Origin: Sorex araneus
Taxonomy: Eukaryota; Chordata; Mammalia; Eulipotyphla; Soricidae
NCBI RefSeq assembly: GCF_027595985.1
Contig: NC_073306.1
Span: 82,819,599 to 82,883,598, forward strand
Direction: 5' to 3'
Length of the DNA: 64,000 nt
The translations under genes were made by a program, and so were the position numbers. Below are positions 46,601 through 55,600 of this stretch, piece after piece (position 1 is the first letter of the stretch; each line of letters starts with the position of its first letter). The notes under the pieces are model-generated. The model worked only from the letters and a program-made list of their open reading frames with translations, did not search any database and was not told the DNA's origin.

Positions 46601-49600
46601 ACACTCAGGAATTACTCCTGGTGGTGCTCGGGAGACCATATATGATGCTGGGATTCGAACCCGGGATAGCAAGGCAAACGCCCCCCTATCCACTGTACTA
46701 CTGCTCCAAGCCCTTAAAACACTAGCAATTTGTATTTAATTATTACCTATGATGACTAAAGGAAGCAGAAATTCAACACCAGTTATTACTAATATAATTC
46801 TTCACAATGACATATTAAATGACAAAAATTATATAACCACCTTAGTATATTCCAATGACCCAAATCTAAAATTCTATGTTTTGCATCTGTTAGCTGTGTG
46901 ACCTATTAGCTGATTAGGTAAGTTTTTAGTTTTAAAAATTAACATAAATTTCATTTACTCATTAGTAAAATGAGAGTTCTTATGGAAATTCAGTGAGATA
47001 ATTCTAGTAAAAATTTTAGCGACTATCTGGTTTGTTCATGTGTTTTCCTGCTCTTTTCCTAATGCCTCTGTCCTTGCCATATCTCTCTCCTGTCGCCTAC
47101 CCTTTTGTCACAGCTGAGCAAAGAGTAACTTGTTCACTTTGCAGATGCGATAATTTCAGTGAGGGAAACAGGAAGGGCACAGAGTGGGCCAGCAATGCTG
47201 TTATCAAGATCAGTAAAAAGGAGAAACTTCTAGGGTCTGTGGACCCTATAGTTGAACTACTCTTAAATCCTTGAGGGACAGGAAAGAATGCAAAAGCCAT
47301 TGCTTAGCCTAACAGCCTCTGGAGGGAGCCACTGCACATGTCTTACCTTTGACATTGAGAGTAACTGCTTCACTGCTTTGGGACCCAAGGCCATTGTCTG
47401 CTTCACAGGAATAGTTACCAGAATGTTCTACAGTCAGGGAGAGGATGAAGGATGCTGCTCCTCCAAAAGGCATTGAGATGTTTCCCAGCGTGACATTTCC
47501 ATGATAAAACCAGTACAGAACTGGAGGAGATGCCCTCTTGTCTTCACAGTGAAGCTCTAACAGATCCCCAGCGAAGGCCTGGTTCCTGGGAGCACTGGAA
47601 GTGAGGACAGGCTGAGACACTGGAACTGACAAGGAGGAGAGTCCATCAAAGAAGGTTTCTCTTGTCAGCACAGACAACCTACTCTATCCTCATAAGGCTC
47701 CTCAAAGCATCCCTTCAAAGTCATCATTCTTTCCCATGCTGGCGTCTCCTGCCCAAACACTGCAGGGACAGTTAGGTACAGCTCTGATGAGGAGTCTGAG
47801 GGTCACACTGCTGACTATACTTGTGACTGTCCTATGTCTCCCCATGCTCTCCCTTTGTCCTCTGCACCACCACCACCACATCATAATGATGCTCCTTCCA
47901 TGCTTACTCAACCTCTTCACAGCTCTGTCCCTTATCATCTTGGAACATCCCCACTGCCATGGAAGTAAACCAACCCCAGTCAAGAAATGTTGGAGGACCA
48001 AAGAGATAGGATGGAAGGTTGGGCTCTGGTCTTGCATGTGGCCGACCCAGGTTTGATCCCTGGCACCACATATGGTCATCCAAGGCAGGAGTAATCACTT
48101 AGTGTAGAGCCAGGACTGGACCCTGAGCACCACTAGATATGGCCCCAACACACAGCCCCCTTCCTTTCCACTCCCTCCCTACAAAGAGAAATGTTGGATA
48201 ATTAAGAGGGTGCTACTTACTTTTCACTGTGATGTTTAAGGTTGCACTCTGGACAAGGCCATAGCCATTGTCAGCGGTACAGTAGTAACTCCCAGCATGG
48301 CTCTCGTTGATCGCAGGGATTTCTAACTCTGCTCTTTGGAAACGCCCACTTTTCCTGCCCAGACTCTCCTTTGTGTCTTCTCTGTACCAGGAGAACGTGG
48401 TGTCCCCTGTGCCTTCTACCACAGAGCAGACAAGGACCAGTGTCTTCCCTTCAAATGCCCAAGCTCCCCAGGGCGGGGTCTCCAAGACTGCACCAGACAC
48501 AGGGACCCCTGGGTGAATACGAGAAAATGGGTGAGGCCTGAGTAGGTGCCGGTCTCGTGTGCTGAGCATCAGTAGGTAGAGCGAGCAAAACTGAATTAGG
48601 TAAAAAGGGAAGCAAACTGAAAGCCAATAGACAAACCTATCTGCTATGAAATGCTGAGCAGAAACCTGGCATCATACATCTTTTACATTTTATTTTATTA
48701 TTTTTTTGGTTTTTTTTTTGGGGGGGGGTCACACCTGGTGATGTTCATGGGTTACTCCTGGCTCATGCACTCAGGAATTACTCCTGGTGGTGCTCGGGGG
48801 ACCATATGGGATGCTGGGAATCGAACCCGGGTCCGCTACATGCAAGGCAAATGCACTACCCGTTGTGCTATTGCTCCAGCCCCATCCTTTACATTTTAGC
48901 CCTCTCACATGCCCACAGCCCACAGGGACCTTGCTCTTTTTTGGGGAAGTAGGAGCCATGAGAGGAGCTCCACTGGCATCTGCCTCTTATGCCGAGCATG
49001 ATCCTGGTAGGTCAGTTAATCTCTTAGTTTTCTTAAAGATCTAATCTGAACAATCATACCCACTTCTCAGAGTTCTCAAGAGGGTTAGAAGAGGTAATGT
49101 ATAAAGTACTCATCCCTCTGGAAACTCTTACCAAATGTAACTATTGCTACTTCCACTCTGTACTGGCACAGTGAGCTAGAGAGAGTAGCATGGAGGTTCA
49201 AAAGGTATACAACTAGGGGACTATTGTACAGCAGGGAGGGAGGGAGCCTTGCACATAGCTGCTTGGATTCAATCCCCGGCATTCCATATAGTCTCCTGAG
49301 TGTTGCCGAGACATAAGCCCTGAGCACTGCTGTCAGCTATGGTCCAACAACCATAAATAACCAACAAAGAAACATACATTAGGAACCTGAAGGCTTTGGC
49401 TAGGTCACGTATATTAGTTCTGTGCTTTCAGCTTCCCTTTGCGCAGTTGGGATTACAACAGCATCACATACAAGTGATTGTTCCTTACTTCTCAGTGTTG
49501 CTGTGAAGGTTAAATTAAACAGTACTTTGAGAATGATTTGTGACATGCAACTTTCTATAAGTCTTTCCCTTTCCAGCTATTTCTGGAATCAGGGGTTCTT

Positions 49601-52600
49601 CAAGAAATGAGCAGAATGGTTTGGGTTCGGTGTTCTGCTCTTTATCCTCATTCTATTTTATTCTATTATTATTATCTCTTTTTTGCTTTTTAATTTTTTT
49701 GGTCAGACTGGCGATACCTAGGGGCTACTCCTGGCTCTGCACTCAGGAATTCCTCCTGGTGGTGCTCAAGAGACCATCTGGGATGCTGGGAATGGAACCT
49801 GAGTGTGCCGCGTGCAAGGCAAATGCCCTACTTGTTGTGCTATCAGTCCAGCCCCTTTATTTTATTTTTTAAGGTCGAACAGGGTCCATGCTGATCTCTG
49901 TATTGTTCCAATTTTACTATATGTGCTGCTGAAATGAGCACATGTTTATCTTTATTATGAGAACTTTGTCACTTCTCTTCTCATTGGGACATCACTCCTT
50001 GAAGACTAAGCCCACAACAGATTTATTACATCAAATGCAAGTCATATGCATGTGCTGCAGAGATGCTATTATCATTTTTCTGACAGAGTGAGCAAAACTA
50101 TTGGGAAATGGTACCACCAAAGGAATTAGTAGAGCAAAGCCCGGGCAAGTCATTGCACCCCTATATTCACAAGGGGTGAGAAAGGACATATGAAGAGATG
50201 TCTCTGGGTCTGTTCGGGACCTGCCTCTGCTCCCCACTCCTGCCCGCAGACCTACTGTGCACAGTGATGTAGGACCGAGAGCTGCTCCGAGAGACGCTGT
50301 GCGATGCAGTCATTGCCTTACACCAGTAATCTCCGGAGTCTTCTTTCCGTATTGCGGACATCTGGAATGATGATCTCCAGCCGGACTGCAGGGTCTGACC
50401 GCCCCTAAAGAATGAGTAGTGAAGCTCTGTCCATGACCTCTCTGAAGGGAGCCTGGTGCCACAGGACAGGGTCACTGACGTTCCCTCAGTGGGTTGGGAG
50501 GCGCTGACTGTCAGACTAGGGGGTGGAAACAACTCTGGCAGACAGAAGCAGACAGAGAGGACCAGTCAGTGCAGTATGGAATTGCCTTCTCAGCCCCACT
50601 GAACAGGACACACGACTTAGCGTCGAGGCCACATAGCCACCCTCCTTCCTCTTCCTGACATGTTCCTCCCTGCCTTGAGTCTTGGTCTGCCCTCTAGGTC
50701 AGACTCCCTCCCAGTCTCGTTGACTTAAAGAGTCAGACACGCACCGTGAACAGTCAGCCATTTCGTACTTGATTCTTCAGTCACATATATGAACCAGAAC
50801 TTTTTCCTCTCCGTCTTACAATAATAGGAACCGCTGTCGCTGATTTTTGCGTTTGAAATGGTATACTTTGAGGCGTCATCATAAGTGGCTATCCTGTCTC
50901 CGTTTTTGTAGTACATCAGCTTCCTGATTTTGTCATTATCTTCCCCAGAGCATCTCACAACCACCTGGTCTCCTTCATAGGCATGGCGTGGCACGTCAAT
51001 GCTCAGCCAGTCTGCAAGAGAAAGCATGTAGAACAAGCACTTCTTGTCTCTGTACCCCGCCTCTTGCTTCTGTTCAGAATGGGGGAGAGAGAGTGATTAC
51101 AGCAGACACCATTTCCTAGGAACCTACTGCTTCACCCAACCCCAGCTCCCCTGTTCAGCAAAGCCAAACTCGCCTTCATCTAGTGATATCTTTTGTCTTA
51201 CACATCCTATTAGTTTTCTGTTGTATTAAAAAAATACTTTTTTCTTTTATGGGTCAAACACAGTGATGCTCAGGAACTACTCCTGATTCAGTGTTCATGT
51301 TCCCTCCCTCAGCTGTGCTCAGGAGACCATACTATACAGTGAATTAAACCTGGACCTGCATATGCCCAGCCTATAATATCTCTGGTCCCTAAAACCGTTC
51401 TTTCCCAAGGGCTGGAGAGATAATACAGAGGGTAGAATGCTTGCCTTACAGTGGCAGACCCAGGTTTAATCCCTGGCACCCCATGAGGTCCTTCAATGCC
51501 TGCCAGGAAGGATCTTTGAGCAGTCAGGAATAAGTCCTGAGCACTGCTGGGTGTGGCCCAAAAACAAACAAAAATTTTGTTTTAACCTATTTATTTTCCC
51601 ACATGCCAACCATTTTCTGAAGAAAATATAGACTTAAAAATGACTCCATTTATATCTCCTTATGTCCAATACATGGACTCATGTCCCATACTATCATGAT
51701 AAACTTTCTCTGCATTTTATCTCTCTGACCAATGGTACAGTTTGATGACCATCCCTCTGTTATTCTCCTAAGATGAAACAATCTGGACCCCTTAGATAGT
51801 CAATCTGGGATCTACATAATAAAATATTCCTCAGGGAATTATATTCATCTAAAGAGTTTCCCCAATGCATTTGGTCTACCCTCTCCATTTTAAAAAATAA
51901 GTTACTGAGCACCCCCTGAAAGTGTACTTTCTTTCAGCAAACAAAATGAAAACACATGACCAATTGCACTTGAATTTACTGAAGTCTCCCCGGATTGTTC
52001 CAAGCGCCCCTTTTGTGAAACACTGGAGTCGGTGTCTTTCTGAGAAAGTCTCTCTTTGAGATGAGAGAGCTAATGAACAATGTGGTATTTGGGATCTGAT
52101 CCCACCAGGAGAAGAGCGCACTGTGGAATGAAGAGTTCCGGAGAGTTATTTTCTTAAAGCTGGCACAGAAGGCAGAATGACAACCCTGTTCTGTGGCCCA
52201 GCCCAGAGTTTTCTGGGAGCCTGGGGAAATCTTTTTTGCTGGCAATTGAGCTAGAAATTCAGACTCAAATATCATTTGGGAATTGTAGTATATTGGTTAA
52301 TTACAGGAAAAGAATTCTTATTCTTAAATAGAATCGATAAATAGTTTAACCTCAGTTAAGCTTGACCAGAGTCTTTGGCCCTTCTCTGTCAAAGCAGTGA
52401 GAGGCAGTGTCAGCAGCAGAAAATCAGAATAAATGTGGGACAAGGCATAAAAATGTTTACTTAATCTGTTCACACTGCTTAGCCACTAGCCAAGCACCTA
52501 TGGTAGGGGGAAGAAACACAGGCTTCAGAGTTTTGTCTCAGAAGCAAGAACATTTTTCCATGAGGTCTGGATCCACAGTCTCCAAAATTGGATATTTAAT

Positions 52601-55600
52601 AAAAGGGGTGCACTCAAAACATTCATATTTGAGGCTGGAGCAATAAAACAAGAATTAAGTCACTGGCTTAGCATGCAGCCAACCCTAGTTCAATCTGGCA
52701 TTGTATATGGTCCTCCAGAACAACCTGGAGTGACTCCCTGAGCACAGAACCAGGAGTAAGCCCTGAACACCACTTACAAACACTTTACAACCACCCCCAG
52801 CTCCAAAGAAGAAGCCCAGCAATAAACCCTCAGATATATTAATAGATACTTCATGGCAAATAAGTAAAGTGCATAAAGCAGGGAAGTAAATAATGAATTA
52901 GGTCAATCTTTCATGCCATGCACAAAAGTTAATTCAAAAATTCATAAATGCATCAAAGAAAACCTAGAGAAATGCTCCATGATAATGGCTCCAGTGGGGT
53001 CTTCAGTAACTTGACTCCATTGGCAAGGGAAAAAAGTAAACAAATGGGATTAATCAAGCTTGAAAGGTTTTGTACTACAAAAGAAATGGACTAAAACAAA
53101 TAGACATCCTACTGAAAGGAAGAAAATATTTGCAAACATACATCTGACAAAAGGCCAATATTCAAGATATGTATAAAATTTTCTGAGTTCGAAACAAAGC
53201 AAACAGCCCAGGCCCAGGAATGTAGTTCTATAGTGGAGGGCCTGTTTTCCATGTAGGCATCTGAGTTTGATCCCTGGTACTGAAACAAACAAACAATCAA
53301 CAAACAAAAGAAAAACAACCCTATAAAGAGGAGGTGGGAGACATGTGTTGAACAGATACTTCAAAGAAGACATACAGATGGTCACCATGCATATGATAAA
53401 ACACTATTCTTAGTGATTATCAGGAAAATGCAAGTCAAAATGACAATGAGTCATCACTTGACACCAGTAAGAATTGCCTCCACCAAAAAAGCCAGAAATG
53501 AGTATGGGTAGGGATATGGAGAAAAGGAGTTTTTACTCACTTTTGGTGAGATTGTAAACTGAGCCTCTATGGAAAACAGTATAGATATTTCTCAAAAAAG
53601 GGAATTTTGAGGCCAGAATGATTGTACAGTAGGGTATTTGTCTTGCACATGGATGACCTGGGTTCAAACCTTAACACCCTTGAGTCTCTCCAGGAATAAT
53701 CCCTGAGCACAGAACCAGGAATAAGCCCTGAGCACTGCTAGTGTGGCCTCAAAACCACATCAAAAAATGGAATTATGACTATTGTATAATTCAGAAATTT
53801 CACTCCTTGGTATCTATTCCAAGGATACTAAAATATTAATTCATTAAGGCATATTCAGGCTTTTTATCTGCTCTCGAGCAATCTGTGTTCTCTTGAACAT
53901 GTATCCTCTTTTTCTCTCCCCTCACGTTTCTCTAAATTTCTTTCAATAAAACTATTTTGCTTCTCTTAGAAAGACAGAGAAATATTCACACCTATGTTCA
54001 ATGCAGAACTATTTACAACAGCCGTGATCTAGAAACAACCCAAATGTCTACTGGAAGATGAGAACTTGTTGGTATAGGGGCAGGAGAGGCAGTATGGTGT
54101 AAAAGGAAGGAGCTTGTCTTGCTCACAATGAAGATGAAGGGAAGTGGACAGAAGGAGGATTGTGAGAAGTAGTGGAGGGATACTGGCCCTTTGATGGTGG
54201 ATATGATGAGGAAACTCTGTATCCCTTTAATATATAGACATTTACACTCTTGTAAAGCAATGTTACTTGAATGCATTGCATTGGGGGGGTGGTCAGAGGA
54301 GAGTCTAATTTATAAAGCAGAGATTCATGTGACATCCCTGCATGATAGCGACATGAACAAGGCATTAATCATTGTTCTTCTCACCCAAGTCTTGACCCTG
54401 AACATATGCCCTAAACTAAGAGACTAGGACAAACAGAACACTCCCACCTGGAGAGAGATAATGATTCCTCAGAAGCTAAAAGAACAAAGTGAAGAGTAAC
54501 TCACCTGACTGGATGCCTGTGGGAGCTGTAAGGAAGTAGAATCAAAGAGATTACTACAAGGATCAGGATATTTAAACTTAAAATTTTTCACTTCTCTAAG
54601 ATTTTTCCTTTCTTCTCTTCCCTTGTGTTCTTTTTCCCTTTTCTTCCCAACTACACTCCCTCCCCTATACCATATATACATACATATATATATGTATATA
54701 TATGGGATAGGGGAATATATATAAATATATATATATACACTCAATGCTTTCAATTTCTGGTACTCCTCTTTCCCTTTTTCTTTCCCTCATCCACAAACAA
54801 CCCATATTAAAATAGGAGTTTAGGGCCAGAGCAATAGTACAGCAGGTAGGGCTCTTGCCTTGCCTGTAACTAAAATATGTTCAATTCCTGGCATCCCATA
54901 TGGTCCCTTGAGCCCACCAGGAGTGTTCCTGAGTGCAAATCCAGGAATAAGCCCTGACCAAAAGAAGAAGAAGAAGAAGAAGAAGAAGAAGAAGAAGAAG
55001 AAGAAGAAGAAGAAAGAAGAAGAAGAAGAAGAAGAAGAAGAAGAAGAAGAAGAAGAAAGAAGAAGAAGAAGAAGAAGAAGAAGAAGAAGAAGAAGAAGAA
55101 GAAGAAGAAGAAGAAGAAGAAGAAAGAAGAAGAAGAAAGAAGAAGAAGAAGAAGAAGAAGAAGAAGAAGAAAAGAAGAAGAAGAAGAAGAAGAAGAAGAA
55201 GAAGAAGAAGAAGAAGAAGAAGAAGAAGAAGAAGAAGAAGAAGAAGAAGAAGAAGAAGAAGAAGAAGAAGAAGAAAAGAAGAAGAAGAAGAAGAAGAGAA
55301 GAAGAAGAAGAAGAAGAAGAAGAAGAAGAAGAAGAAGAAGAAGAAGAGAAGAAGAAGAAGAAGAAGAAGAAGAAGAAGAAGAAGAAGAAGAAAGAAGAAG
55401 AAGAAGAAGAAGAAGAAGAAGAAGAAGAAGAAGAAGAAGAAGAAGAAGAAGAAGAAGAAGAAGAAAGAAGAAGAAGAAGAAGAAGAAGAAGAAGAAGAAG
55501 AAGAAGAAGAAGAAGAAGAAGAAGAAGAAGAAGAAGAAGAAGAAGAAGAAGAAGAAGAAGACACACAAAAAAACCCACCTCAGTTTATAAACATAGTTCA

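Larger units (their letters stand above)
52815..54055 (+). mobile_element. Old L1 ORF2 remnant, interrupted (FCRLS intron 2)
   Basis: ORF2-like blocks include GGCCAATATTCAAGATATGT, ATCACTTGACACCAGTAAGA, GGATATGGAGAAAAGGAG and ATTTACAACAGCCG. SINE-A copies (53210-53285 fragment, 53609-53755) and an LTR-like piece (53857-53975) interrupt it. Confidence 0.78.
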
